Source: Lithospermum erythrorhizon
Taxonomy: Eukaryota > Streptophyta > Magnoliopsida > Boraginales > Boraginaceae
Length of the DNA: 64,000 nt
Direction: 5' to 3'
Assembly (NCBI GenBank): GCA_019722365.1
Contig: JADFUC010002065.1
Span: 1-64,000, forward strand
Position numbers and translations under genes: made by a program. The notes under the pieces were generated by a model. The model was not told the DNA's origin and searched no databases. It saw nothing but the letters and a program-made list of their open reading frames with translations. Positions 24,543 through 36,921 of this stretch are shown here, in pieces. How positions within the stretch are numbered: position 1 is the first letter of the stretch; each line of letters starts with the position of its first letter.

Positions 24543-24797
24543 TGTTAATTACTTGAATAAAACTCTAATGTTTATACAAGTGTACGTGTTGATATAACGG
24601 AAAAAAAGCAGGAACTGAGATTGATGAAATATTTGAACAAGAGTTTTTTTTTATTAGGGTAAGATTGGAAGAGAGAATGTTGGTGGACTTGTTAATAAAA
24701 TCACTCAAAACTCTCTCAACAAACCCTAACATCTCATACCCTACTTAGTCTCTGAAACCTCTTAAAGTTTGTTGCCCAGAACCGCTTGGTCACCTTT
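24543..24797. other. Upstream region of the AP2 gene
   Basis: About 255 bp lie between the AP2 start codon and the next LTR element. This short space must hold the 5' leader and core promoter, unless the LTR contributes. No clear TATA box is placed with confidence. Confidence 0.4.
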
Positions 24798-25350
24798 TGA
24801 TGGGCAACACTATAACAGCTCAGCCTTTTGATTAAGGCAAGGATTTAAGATTTTCTATAACGCATGCACTTGTGCGAAATTAAACATACACAAGCACTTA
24901 TGTGCTCACTCCCTCAACGCTGGTAGTTTCAATCACGCTGCTGGCTGCATCCACTAATAATCGTGAAAATTGTTATGTTCCCACGACTACTAAATTTCCA
25001 TCTGCTTATTTTTCTTATCCTCGAAATCTCAACAACAAAGTTTACCAACAAAGATAAACTTCTTGAGTTTCCAAATAATATTAAAGTTTTCCTAATATTC
25101 TTTCTATGATGGATTATTGTCTATATCAGGTTTGTGTGATGGAATAAACTTATACAAACATCCTATATTTGGTAGGCTAAATAAAATCTAATAAAACTGT
25201 GCTTTCCTCAACTTCAAGCTGTCAAACCCCCAACAGCCATCCGAACTCAAGGCTGACTCTCAAGTCAGACTTGTTATCTGAATTTGACTTGCTCTCGAAA
25301 AGCCTCGCCTCCAAAGCCCCCCCAAGGTCGGGACAAAGTTGGGAATTTGG
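24798..25350 (-). repeat. LTR of element 2 (left copy)
   Basis: It matches 27287-27805 with many substitutions. The left edge is put at TGATGGGC, which aligns to TGTTAGAT of the right copy. The right edge is uncertain by tens of bases. Confidence 0.6.
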
Positions 25351-27286
25351 TAGGTCCCGAACTAGTCCCGATCTCCATCGGCCCATATCAAATTCCCGAA
25401 ATGGCTTCAACCACAATGAATCTCCACTCAAAGAAGCATATTTCTATCACCATCTTCAAGCACCATCTATAGTACCTCCCGAGTTCAATATCGATCTAAC
25501 TCCCACCGAAGCTTCCCATCCCAGCCTTCTTTTCCAATCCCAAACATCCCCGAATGACACCAATTCGACCATCAAGAGATTCCAATATGCATTACCTTTA
25601 CCCCGTTGACTTTTCCTTATCTGTACAATTACCATGCCTCCGCCTTTGCTTTTTGATCTTCATGATCTTAGTCAAAATCAAACCTAAGCTTCTGGTCATC
25701 AACGCACTTCTCTTCCGCCTTCTATTCCACATATACGACTTCCTTTGATCTAATTCATTGACCCTGTTTGAATTTAACACTCTTCAACAAGCTTAGCAAT
25801 AATAAAGAGGTCGGGAATACCTCCTCACCGCGACTTTCGAACCACTTTATAACTCGATGATCTCACGCAACACGTAACCGCCGTATCCTTACCTGCAGTT
25901 CCTTCGCACTGAATTCATCACCAAACGGTCTTGCATTCGTCACTGGCCAGCTTTCTCACACCTTCAATGCGCCATTTGCACAACTCTCGAATCTCTCGAG
26001 AACCACTCAAGAGCATCCATAATACGAATTCTCACTAATGACAATTATATCTATCTTCATAGAAACTCCCATGTCGAATCTCACCGTTTTCTCTATACCC
26101 AAATCCTATTCAACCTCTTTCGGTAACCGTCAAAGCATAAAGTTATCTAACTGGCCATTCTTCTATAACCACGCTCCCCAAACCACCTTCCAGCTTACCT
26201 CTTCGAAAGGAGTTCGATAAATCATCACCATCCAAATCGACTCAATTAAATTAAATTCTTCCCTAACTTCGAACACACCTCATATTTTGCTCATTTTGAA
26301 AGAACCACGATACCCTCAAATCTACATCTCTCATACCCAACTACATCCAAATCTGCTCACCATCAAGAAATGAGCAAATCCTAACATTACTAAATATAAT
26401 TTACCATCATATTCTATCATGAATGGTATGGTTAAGTCTAATCTATTATCCAAGTATCAACGGAAGTATCTTCAGTATAAAACCAAAGCATTAGAATAAT
26501 CGCCAACATAACATGATCACCAAGGCTTGGTAGCCTTCATGTGACTCAAGGCTTTTCCACAACCCCACACATAATATCACTACCTCTTCATCTACTCATG
26601 ATCTTCATACCGCTTTCCAAAACCTCTTTCTCCCGTTCTTCCTCTTCCTACACTTAATGTAGAACCTTTAGTATCTTCACATACATGAAACTTACCTACC
26701 TCCTCAAACAAGATACGTTCTACAACCACCTTGATTTCAACCTCGTTAAGCACTCACGTAATTGGCTTCGCACACAATTTCGCCCCTTCATCGGGCCCCA
26801 ACTATCGTGTAACGGCCAACAAACAGTCTTATCTCATCAACATTAATAGACACCGCGATTGATTGATAATGATATTGCAAAATCAAGTATGTGTCTCTCA
26901 TACAAGCGTGTTTAACATCTTAAGGTGAAACAACTTTTCACGAGAAGACCTTATCAAGCCATAAGCGCTTATACAAGTTGCTAATAAAAGCTCACGCCCC
27001 ATTTTGTGGTAGGTTTACTGGGTAACATTAGCAACTTTTTGGCTGCCATGGTCCTGATCACACCTGTGACCGCCTGCCTAATCCCTTTCCACTCATCCTC
27101 ATCTATCTTCTCAAGCTTCTCCCAAAGGGTTTATTCACCTTTTCCGAATGTAAAATCCTCCATACACACCTCCAATGTGAAAAATCAATTCCACTAATTT
27201 CTCTACACTGTATCACAACTCCTTCGCCTCCATCCACGATTCTTAAACTCTCAAACTGCCACAGCCCAAGCTCCTCCGATATCAAT

Positions 27287-27805
27287 TGTTAGATTTACAT
27301 TCCTAAATCTCTTAGCCAAAGAATCAATAAAGAATCCAAATTTTAAAGACGCGAAATTAAACACACAAGAATTTATATGCTCACCCTCAACGCTGGTAGT
27401 TAACTGTTGTCACAGATCCATTAATAATCGAAAGATCATATGCCCCTATCACTACTAGTCTATTAGTTCAAGATTTTTCTTGTCTCCCAAAATCTCAACA
27501 ACAAAGCCTAACAAAAAAAGATAAATCCTCTAATTTCTTCAAGCATTAAAGCTCTAATATTCTTTCTATGCATTTATTATTTGCTTACATAATATCACAT
27601 TTAATAAAACTCATACAAACATCATTTTATAGCTAAACAAAACCTACCAAAGTTCAGCTTTTCTGACTTCAAATTGCCAAACCGCCTAAACCAGGCCATC
27701 CAAACCAACTTTGACTTGATCAGACTTATGTTCCAATCTTGACTGCCTCGAAAGATTTTGCCTCAAAAGCCTCCCGAGGTCGAACTTAATCAGAGTTGGT
27801 ATCCC
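27287..27805 (-). repeat. LTR of element 2 (right copy)
   Basis: It begins TGTTAGATTTAC directly after the altered primer-binding site. It shares GCGAAATTAAACACACAAG and further blocks with 24798-25350. The outer edge is approximate. Confidence 0.6.
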
Positions 27806-28300
27806 AATTAATCCTACCTTACTGTCCATATTATTAAATTATTGTCCAAAATATAATTATTAAAGTTGGCACCAGCCTTGCATTAATTGTTCTAATTTTA
27901 AAAGCTTGAGATTTTTAATATTCTTTTTTCCTAAAAGGATTAAACACATTCAATTTGTTTTTATAATATTCAGTTTTTAATATACAAATTATTTTATGTT
28001 TTGCTTTTACCTCGAGGGTTGTAAACTCTTCATTAATTTTAATACTTTAATTAGCTTTGTCTTTGTATTAATACTAGATGACTATTTATGTTTGGTGATA
28101 TTTATCCAAATGGGTATGTGATTATATTCTCCTCCTATTTTTTTATAGGCAGCTTAATTTTAAAAAAATTCTCAAAAAGAATAGGATTATTGTGAAAAGA
28201 ATGTTTGTATATTTGGTCAGGTTCTTTTGCAGAAGTTAGCATTGATTAACGGCTCACGGGTTACAAGCACACCGGAAACAGTAACAAGATGGGTATGAAA
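27806..28300. other. AT-rich spacer
   Basis: No gene, repeat end or RNA gene was recognised. Confidence 0.4.
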
Positions 28301-28320
28301 TTACCCAGCTGCCCCTGTGT

Positions 28321-28500
28321 GCATCGTGTGAGAAGCACGATGCAATTTTTCTTTTTTTGTTTTCTTTCTTATTTTCCATCGCTATTTACACGATGGATGG
28401 TTTTTGTTTTTTTGATTTTTTTTGTACTTTTCTAATGTGCTATCTACATGATGCATTTTTTGTTTTAATTTTTTTTGCCTATTGCATCGTGCTTTATTTA
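28321..28500. repeat. Hairpin and degenerate tandem repeat with GCATCGTG motif
   Basis: GCATCGTG (28321-28328) and its exact reverse complement CACGATGC (28336-28343) flank a 7-base loop. Further along, imperfect units of about 60-75 bp each contain a GCTATYTACAYGATG-like phrase followed by T-rich sequence (about 28378, 28440), ending in GCATCGTGCTTTATTTACC at about 28484. It looks like three to four decayed tandem copies. Confidence 0.45.
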
Positions 28501-28559
28501 CCCCTTCATACCACTGAGGATATTCCCCTATACAACCCACATAACCCATATCAATAGAA

Positions 28560-29121
28560 ACACAACAATAGTTTCTCCCACTGGATGGATGTCCCTGCCC
28601 ACCAAGCTTCCTCGCAGGACTCAATCTCAGCTTCACTCTCCACCTAAGAATCATCAAGTGCCACAAGTTCCATTGGCACTTTAGCTAGCCACACCCAAAC
28701 TTCCCATACCTAATAGTTAACCCCTACTCAATCATCTCCACCAAATGAAATGACCAACCTCCACCTAGCTATAGTAATCTTATAACCCTAACGAACTTCA
28801 ATTTCATCACTCAAGAGCCCACCAATCTTCAAAAGCCTTTATGGATTTCGACATGGATGATCCGGCCTTGGTAATGATAAACCTCTCCGATCTTGTAGCC
28901 ACCAGCTTCATCTCACAGATGACTAACTAGAGAATCATCGATTTCTGACTAAAATACCCAAAGACTCAAATTAATTCTGCCTACTTTTTGCCCAGATCTA
29001 ATCCAGTTGTCAAGATGAAAATGAACTGATTTGCATAATGGTACACTGGCCCAACATCCACAACCTTATTTATTTAACATCAATATATTCATCTCAATCA
29101 AGCTATGAATAACATTATTTT
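28560..29121 (+). other. Possible 5' part of the LINE (ORF1 region), interrupted
   Basis: The stretch lies upstream of a gypsy insertion at 29122. It includes a short coding-like phrase (MDFDMDDPALVMINLSDLVA) near 28840-28900. By position it could be the 5' untranslated or ORF1 part of the LINE whose endonuclease lies at 34.77 kb. The assignment is inference; no zinc-knuckle or ORF1 domain is visible. Confidence 0.3.
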
Positions 29122-31624
29122 GTAATAACCCGTCTGCATTAATATTACCGTAATAGTATACTAGTCGTCAGCGATTGAGTGGAGTTTATCTTTGCGATAA
29201 GTAATGGTTATTCTTGAGGATGTAAAACGCCGGTTTGAAACCTTTCTGAGACGAGATGATGAATATGTTTGAGAATTCCATTGAAGAGATGTGATTGATA
29301 TCGAGAAGTTACTGGTGCGGATTCCTCGGTGTCAATTCAGTTGTTGATAAGTTGGTACAATTGTGACTTAAGGGTATTAAAAGGTTACTTGAGTGAGGAT
29401 TTTGTTTACATACTTGGGCTGGATTAGCATTGACCGTGGTGTAAGATGACCTTTAAGACAATTACGATTTGGTCTCAGATACTGTGAGTAAGCTGGGGTA
29501 AATAATATCATGCGAAAATAATAAATACACATCACATTGTCTAGGAATAATGGACGCGGTAGATGTGGTATGAGTGTTAGCGCCAGAATAAAGATGAAAT
29601 GGAAGTTTAATCTCTGAGTATAGATCAGGATTTGGGACGAGGTAAATATTTTAATGATGAGTCGATAATGCATTTAAGAGTAATGAGCAGAATAGCATTA
29701 ATAATGGGAGTCAGAGCTGGTAAATGGACTTATATATAAATGAGAATTAAACAAAGAGGACTTATGGAGTTATAAACCCTTGTGGGAGCTTAGAAATTGA
29801 TAATGTTGATTACGGTCAAGGAGCTGAATAGAAGTTACCACAGTCACGATCAAGTATTACGAGAGGATCACGCATTAAAATGAGCAAGATTAAATTAGCC
29901 AAGTTGTTACGCAAATTTTCATGTCAATAAAACTATAAGATTGTGAAGGTATAAAAGCTACACATAAATCAAGTTAATGTTAGTTATGATTCAAGGTGAA
30001 ATTGTTAATGTGTCATGGTGGATAACGAAATCAAAGTGCCGGTGTCGCGATCAGGAGTCTAGTAGTACGGTGATCGACAATAATTTGAGGTGATGTAAGG
30101 TTGGGGTGGTAAAATATGGATGGACGGTCTAAAGGCATTATGATTAGGTAATAAGAAGTATTTGGCGGGGAGAGTCAGGCAACAAGGTGAGTTTTTGGAG
30201 TAAATTTCGAGACGAAATTTTTTATGGGCGCGGGTATTGTAATAACTGCTCACTAATATTACCGTATTAGTATACTAGTTGCTCGGGTGGAGTATTTCGA
30301 GGAAAAAATTTCAAAGTGAATAGTGAAATAAACGAATCGTTGGTTGATAGTACATTTCGTACTAGAATTTCCTGCTCAGATGAGCATTATTGTAATATTA
30401 TTTGGGGTTAGAAGTTAAAATTTATGTTAGAGTTGTGTCAGTTAAACCTAGACGCAGAAACTAAACCGAAAACCTAACGAGATCTTGCACGATTCTTGAG
30501 ATATTTTTGTACTGACTCCTATAGGTGGTTCTTTTTCATACTTATCCCAAGTGACTCATCATCATAATCTTCTTCTTTCTTCTCGAGATGGCCGAGACCC
30601 TCCCCTTGTTCCTCAAAGATTTTCTTCCATTTTCTTCCTCATCTGGGTAAGCTTCTGTCCTAAAATTTCTTGAGGTTTCGAGTCATCCTCTCTACGCTTT
30701 AAGGTAAAAGAAAAGTTCAATCTTCGAGTATTTAATTTCGAGGATGTTGACTTTTGTTATTTTGAGTCAATTTCGAAATTTCGATATTTATAATGTTATA
30801 GAATCGACATTCAGCTGATTATCGTATAAGAGGTGATATTAATCGACGTATGGGTTGAAATTGTCGAGGACTATAGTTGACTTTTGTTGACTTTTTGTTG
30901 ACTTTTTAAATGATTTTATTATGGCAGTATGCATTTCGACTTTTTATTAGGATTGTTTTCGAGGCGAAGTTGTGATTTTGTGCCATTGGAATGTTCTGGA
31001 TAAAATGAGTTTTGTAAGTTGAGTAGTTAATTGTTTATGGTTAAAGATGGTTAGAAATGTGTGATGATTGGGCTTGTTAATATCAACGTTAGGGATTTTG
31101 AAACTAGTAAGTGGAATTTGATCATTTAATGAAAAGCTGCGGACTTGTTGGAATAAGGTTATAAATGGATTTTCCAAGGTTATTTTATATAAATATGAGA
31201 TGATATATATAGTAGAATGTTATATTACTAGTCAGATATTATAAGTAGTAATTTTATTTTTGGGTGTTTGATTAGACGCGAATACAAGCGAATCCCATCG
31301 ACAGATTTTATCGCTTATTGCTAACCAAGGTGAGTACAAATTTAATGATGGGAACTCTTCATATATATATATATATATATTATGTTCTATACATTGCCTC
31401 AAGTGCTTTTGTCATGGAACTATTTTGACATGCCAGATTGAAAGTGATTATGATTTATATTATGAGATAATCAAGTGGGTATGATTAAAGCAGGAATGGT
31501 ATACGTAGAATTGTCAATGATTATGTGCGATCTAAATTACGTGAGCCTACGCATGATTATGCTGACAGGCTCTGGGTGGCGCCAAGACGGCTTTCGAGGT
31601 AAGTACTAGCTTAAACTCTCAACT

Positions 31625-31830
31625 TATGTTCTTGTGTTCTGGCCTTGCTCTGGGCATTTCGATTTTGTGGCCTCATGGCACTTTTGGTATTTCGCGGGGC
31701 CTTGTCGGCACTTTGTTTTCTCGTAATTCGCCGGGCACTTTTTGGTATTTTGTGGCCTTGTCGGCACCGTTGTATTTCTATATTCTGCTGGCACTTTTGG
31801 TATTTCAGGCCTTGGTCAGCGGTTGTAGAT
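31625..31830 (+). repeat. Tandem repeat inside the gypsy LTR (GGCACTTTTGGTATTT units)
   Basis: Four to five imperfect units of about 35-50 bp, each with GGCCTYRTSGGCACTTTTGGTATTTY-like sequence. The complementary zone in the inverted LTR is at about 40240-40350 (ATACCAAAAATACCGACAAGGCC). Confidence 0.65.
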
Positions 31831-32064
31831 TGATTTATGATCATGTAGATGTTTTAGTCAGTGCTTTGATATCAAGCTTGGGGAGTAGTAGTCAAGCCTG
31901 GCAGGTGTCAGTTGAGCATGCTGCATTGGTGACTTCGAGTATTAGAACATGACCTTATAGTTGATGATTGGGGGTTAGGCGACTCTCCTTCCTTGGGTGT
32001 GTGTGATATGACATGATTGGCCTTATATCGCATATGCTAGCTGAGACCATTGTCACTTTTCTAT

Positions 32065-32350
32065 GTGCATTGTTGACGTTGGCCTTATACTTCGGTATAA
32101 GTGCAAATGGGAGATCTATTGTCACTTAAGGCGCATTGTTGACGTTGGCCTTATACTTCGTATATGTGTACTGGAGATCTATTGTCACTTTGCTATGATT
32201 TGATAATTTATACTTCGTATGTCACAGGAGATCTATTGTCACTTTGCTATGCATTGTTGATGTTGGCCTTATACTCGTATACGCGCGGTAGATCTACTGT
32301 CACTTGCTACGTGGGTATTGTTGATGCTGCCTTATACTAATGTGTATAAG
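32065..32350 (+). repeat. Tandem repeat inside the gypsy LTR (GCCTTATACTTCGTATA units)
   Basis: About five imperfect units of roughly 55-70 bp, each with GTTGACGTTGGCCTTATACT, then a short variable part and GAGATCTATTGTCACTT. The inverted LTR has a shorter-period relative at about 39890-40060 (GCGCTTATACGCTAAGTATA units of about 32-35 bp). Confidence 0.7.
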
Positions 32351-33908
32351 TGCAATGGTTATTAACGCATTTATCTATTCTCAGCAGTAGACGGATTGAG
32401 TATATGCAAGCAAGACAAAGGTGGTATATTTGTGGAGATATGAGAGATAGAAGGTGATTATTTTGTGAGTTATAGTCGTTGTTGAAGTCTTTATGATTTC
32501 ATTCTGGGTGTTTCAGGTGCCTTATCGAGACCTTCTATTTATCTGACATTGCTATGCCCGAGACCTTCTTTTGGAATCTTTGCTGTATGACTCATTAGTA
32601 GTCCGATAGATATATATGTCTTATTCATATTTTGCGGCATGTTTGCTTAAATTTTCTATGGTGTTGTATGATCTGCTTTTAGGACTTGCTATTGGTTATG
32701 AACGTGCGCCGACTATACTAGATGTCGCTGATGAAATTATGTCAATTAGGTTTCGCTGATTATTGATAATATGATCCGATTTTTTCAGTGGATCCTAGGT
32801 CGTATTAATCGCTATGTATCCTTAAGGATGAAAAGTTGAGTTGGTTATCAAGTTGAGATAACTTTTGAATGGTGGCATTAGGGTATAAAAATTATAAACC
32901 AACGCTCATGCTAATTCATGTATGATGCTGATGATATTTTATATAATGTGGAAAATTGATTAAACGTGTTAAGATATAAGTTACGCATCTAACCACAATG
33001 TTGATACCTATTGGCGTGAATAAGTTCCGTAAACTAAATAAAGAATTTGAAGTAGATAATCCGCACTTGCTATCTCAGCAAGATATACGCCGCCGCTTGT
33101 ATTAAGATAATGATACGATTTGGAGGTTCATATACTAAACATTTAGATGTCATAGGAGGCGATGACTATAATCGGGGGAGTAGCACTTTAAGGCGGTAGC
33201 TAAAGACAAGTGTCGAAGCAGTATGCTCGAAAGTTATGAAATGTTGGTGATATATGTTTGAGTTGTGGTATGTTTGGAGCGTATATTATACTCCAGAATT
33301 ACTATACTGTAAAGATAACCAATAGTAGATAACTCTTGTGATTAAGGTGTACTACGAGTAAGTTATTGACGATTATTTGTGTTAGTTGGAAAGCCATTAA
33401 GGAAAGATTTATATTGTGGTGAGTAGTATATGTATAACTCTTGGAAGTATAGTCTTAAATAGTGCGGTCTGACTTATCCTTGTTTGTATGAGTAGTAGGT
33501 TAACTTCGTGGATATTTATTTTTACTCGCCTTTTAGCCATTCCCTATTTCCCTACGGGCCGTCAGTTTCATGCCTAGGTTGTTATGGGATGCCTAAGATG
33601 CATTGTCGAAAGAATATGACCCGGAGGTGGCGACGGTGGCTCAAGACCTCAACAAATATACTTTTATATTCTTTGAAGTTTTTGTTGTACATAATAATTA
33701 TTGTTGTAAACAAATTATTTGATGTTGTATTTATTATTACTTTTCAGTAGTTGTGGTATTTGCTAGCCTACCCGACGACGAAGTTGTATTATTTTATTAT
33801 CACGTTAAATGAAGTCATTTTTATCGTTGTCCATCGTGAGCGACTGCTTTTTATTCTCAAGTTGATGACGGTCCTAACCTCGTGGGGCCTACCTGGAGTT
33901 TGATCACA

Positions 33909-35440
33909 TAATTTTGAAGAAAAAGAGATATAACAATTGCTCCCATTTCCTGACCTAGCTGATATTACAAGACATGACTTTCTTGACCAATGAAACCATT
34001 TGAAAGAAAGCATTAAGAGAAGTTAGCGTTATCATCGTCCAGCTCGAGGATATATTTAAAGAGAATGGGCTCAACCTACACACCCTATGACATCAATTTC
34101 TAGAATTCTCTCACTTGGCTGTTAGATTGGATATTAGAATCGACCTCTAATGGACGCAATCACCACTTTGCCTCTATCTCACTCATCATAGGAGACAATC
34201 ACCAATGCACCCTAAATATCTTTGCTCACCATCACACCCAGATGCAATATATGGTGCTTGATAAGGACCAAAATTCCACTAATTCTACACTAGTTCGGAT
34301 TCAAACTGACAAGCACCTTCAAGCCTTAGAATACATGGTGAATGAAAATAAACCCATAGAATTTCTATTCCCTAAAGACACCCTCTTGCCACACTCCCAA
34401 GGACTGTAAATTGGAGAATCTTCCAATAATCCAGCACCAACTCATTCCTCTCCTTAAGCCATATTTTATCGATCTTCAGATCACAAAAGAAAGCAACTAG
34501 AGCCAATTCCACGCATAAGAACTCAATCCATGGAACCACCCAAGAAAAGAGCAAAGTTTAGGCACTTCCATCAACAATATTGCACATCTCATTTCTACTC
34601 GCACAGTTTCTAGTAATACATATAACCCTAACTCAGTAAATCTATATCATAATTCCTCTTCAATTTTTTTGTTATGCAATTATCTATTACTTCTACAAAT
34701 AATTATGTCTTTCGGTTCTATGTTACAACTAATAGGGTTTTGGTGGTTGTCTCTAGACAACCCCAAAATAGCTCTTAATATTTTCAGTTGGAACTGTCGA
34801 GTTGTTCATAAGCGCTCGACAGTTAGGTTACTTAAATCTTTTAACTCTTCTTATAAGCCACATATTTATTTCTTATCGAAAATCATTTGTTCTAAGAATA
34901 AAGTAGATCATACTTTAGCCTCACTCAAATATCCTACTATTTATGGTATAGACCCATTAGGCGAAAGTGGAGGACTTTAGTTAGGTTTAGCCTCTAACAT
35001 ATCCCATAAATTAGTTCTTAGTAACAAACATATCATATTAATATAATTAATTACGAAATCTAATTCTCTTTGATATTTATGATGTATATACAGCCACCCT
35101 CATCTAAATAATAGAATAGACATTTGACTAACTTAGAACTAATTTTACATAAATATCTAAAGAAACCCTTATTGTCAGTGGGAGACTTTAACTAAGTTAT
35201 CTTCCATTCTGAAAAATTACCTTTGTACTAAAAAATCAATAAAAGGCTCTTCCTTTCTTCTTAATTTTTTAAACAACCTTAATTTAACCTCTCTTAAACA
35301 TATAGGTAATGAGTTTTCTTCATAGTGTATCTAATTTTGAATGAAATGGAATTGTTCCGAATAGTTTTTCAAAAGGTTACCCATTCAAGACTCTGACCAT
35401 GGGCCTCTCTTAATTTCCACTAAATCACTCATTCACATGC
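33909..35440 (+). pseudogene. LINE endonuclease (EEP) domain remnant
   Basis: A short upstream coding region leads to NIFSWNCRVVHKRSTVRLLK at about 34768-34830, the N-terminal strand of the apurinic-like endonuclease of plant L1 elements. KPHIYFLSKI and YGIDPLGESGGL follow, then TAG at 34978, where W is expected. A later segment near 35390-35440 reads SDHGPLLISTK, the usual C-terminal SDH motif. The endonuclease nicks target DNA to prime reverse transcription. Several stops fall where tryptophan or glutamine codons would be expected, which fits transition-type decay. It lies between the gypsy remnant and the LINE RT. Confidence 0.75.
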
Positions 35441-35639
35441 GAAATAACTCTTTTAAACTAGAAAACTTTTTGAGTAATTATCCGAAATTTCAAATACTTT
35501 TAGAAAATAATTTAAGTTTAAGTTTTCAAAATTGCTCCTTTGCCTACTCTTTTATTCAAAAGTTAAAATTCTTTAACAGAACCTAAAACATTAAAATTCA
35601 CACATAATTGAAAATTTACATTAGATATTAAAAATATAC

Positions 35640-36722
35640 AATCGCAATTGAGTTTTCTTCAACAATATCCTCATAAGCCCTACTTTAATACCCTCGAACT
35701 TCACATTCGGAAACAATTAGACTTTCTCCTTATGTGTGAAGAGTCCTTTTGGTTCCAACACTTTGACCTCAAATGGTTGAATAATGGGAATAAAAATATA
35801 AAATTTTACCATGCTTATGTCAAAAATAGAATAAGATCTAATAATATTCTAGAACTAATTGATAACAATGGAACTCTATTAACAAGTCATGCTGAACTTC
35901 ATAATCATTGTTTCAACTTAAACTTATTACTATTTAATCCTCCCAATCCTAATCTACCAAACATTTACACCACTATTAATAATATAACTTCTGCATTTAC
36001 TCAATCTTAAATAATTGAATTAAGTACCCCTTTTACTCCTCAAGAAGTTTGAGCTGTCATTTTTTAAATGCATCCTAATAAATCGCTTGGGCCTGATTTT
36101 TTCAATCTAATTGGCATTTACTTAAAAATGACATCATAAACACAATATTATATTTTTTAAATCATGGAATTATCTTAAAAGAATTAAATAAAACTTATAT
36201 AATCTTAATATCGAAAAAACATAACCCTATTCACATAACATATTTTCGACCAATAAGTTTATGTAACATTTTATACAAAATAACATCTAAAATGTTAGTC
36301 AATATATTAAAACCCCACCTCTCTCAATTAATTTCAAAATATAAAAACGGTTTCGTACAAGGTCGATCGATAGAAGATACTATTATCTTAGCCCAAGAAC
36401 TTACAAACACCATTTGCACTTCCAAATCAAAAATATTTGGTCTAGCCGCTATTAAAGTAGACATGAGTAAGACTTTTGATGGAATCTCATGGAGTTTTTT
36501 AATAACAACTCTAACTAAAATTAATTTTCCTCCATCATGGATAAAAATTATAACCAATTTTCTTACTATGGTACAATACTTTGTTATCATCAACGGTCAT
36601 ATTACAAAACCCTTTACGCCTACTTGTGACCTTCGCCAAGGCGACCCTTTATCGCATATACTATTTTCATTATCTACCGAATCCCTTTCTGCCTCCCTCC
36701 TAGCCTCACAATCTAACAAACT
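35640..36722 (+). pseudogene. LINE reverse transcriptase, N-terminal half, cut by copia A
   Basis: A linker at 35648-36010 contains WLNNGNKNIKFYHAYVKNRI, typical before RT in plant LINEs. RT motifs follow: KNGFVQGRSIEDTIILAQEL (about 36345-36400), VDMSKTFDGISWSFL (KAYDRISW in relatives) and CDLRQGDPLSHILFSL. The frame is lost exactly where a TGATAGAG copia LTR begins (36723). It resumes with the FADD catalytic region at about 55.36 kb. The first catalytic aspartate region is present; the copy is split and dead. Confidence 0.85.
36718..36722. repeat. Target-site duplication AAACT, left copy (copia A)
   Basis: AAACT directly precedes the LTR start TGATAGAG. The same AAACT directly follows the other LTR end at 55314-55318. 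It is a perfect 5-bp TSD inside LINE sequence. Confidence 0.85.
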
Positions 36723-36921
36723 TGATAGAGTGCATAATTATAAGATATAATTACCATTAGTTGTAAAACCGTTACAAAATCATATGGTGTAATTAGCATT
36801 AGTTCCATAGCTGTTACATTTTCAAATTATATGAAGTTATCTCAAGTTTAGCACATATTGTATCATCTATAAGTAGGAACCTCTGTAATCATTTTCATTC
36901 AAGGAGAATTATATTTGTTTA
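36723..36921 (+). repeat. 5' LTR of copia A
   Basis: It is uninterrupted. It starts TGATAGAGTGCATAATTA and ends ...TTGTTTA before TGGTATGG, where a primer-binding site is expected. It serves as the reference for the split 3' LTR: sequence up to GGTGTAAT matches 49953-50027, and sequence from TAGCATTAGTT onward matches 55189-55313. Confidence 0.8.

Larger units (their letters stand above)
24798..27805 (-). mobile_element. Non-autonomous LTR retrotransposon, element 2, related to element 1
   Basis: Direct repeats at about 24798-25350 and 27287-27805 (shared GCGAAATTAAAC, CCCTCAACGCTGGTAGTT, AATCTCAACAACAAAG) flank about 1.94 kb. Just inside the right repeat, 27273-27288 reads CTCCGATATCAATTGTT. 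This is a slightly altered complement of the tRNA-Met primer-binding site, so the orientation is minus. The internal part shares phrases with element 1 (CTCCCGAGTTCA, CACCAATTCGACCATCAAGA versus CACCAACTTGACTATCAAGA). Frames inside (25199-25609 and others) show no gag or pol motif. It sits 255 bp from the AP2 start codon and may affect that gene's promoter. Outer ends are approximate. Confidence 0.65.
29122..33908 (+). mobile_element. Ty3/gypsy remnant with long LTR (Tekay/Del-like), inserted in the LINE
   Basis: The start TGTAATAACCCG (29122) recurs at 30237 as TGTAATAACTGC, both followed by ATATTACCGTA-TTAGTATACTAG. After about 60 bp the first copy changes into an internal tail, so the 5' LTR has been deleted through into 3' internal DNA. 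Just before 30237 the tail reads TTCGAGACGAAATTTTTTAT, the stretch commonly seen at the 3' end of Del/Tekay-type chromovirus elements. The following LTR is about 3.67 kb. Flanks TATTT (29117-29121) and TAATT (33909-33913) may be a TSD with one change. No gag or pol coding remains. Confidence 0.6.
30237..33908 (+). repeat. Long 3' LTR of the gypsy remnant (about 3.7 kb)
   Basis: It starts TGTAATAAC and ends near TGATCACA. In inverted orientation it matches most of 38390-42005 block by block, for example GATTAGACGCGAATAC with the complement of 40.75 kb, and the ending TTTTTATCGTTGTCCATCG with 38388-38406. It holds two internal tandem-repeat zones. Long LTRs are usual in Tekay/Del elements. Confidence 0.65.

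Noticed and set aside
31611..31952. Frames on both strands over the LTR tandem repeat
   Set aside because: Open only because of the repeat unit; not conserved as protein in the inverted LTR.
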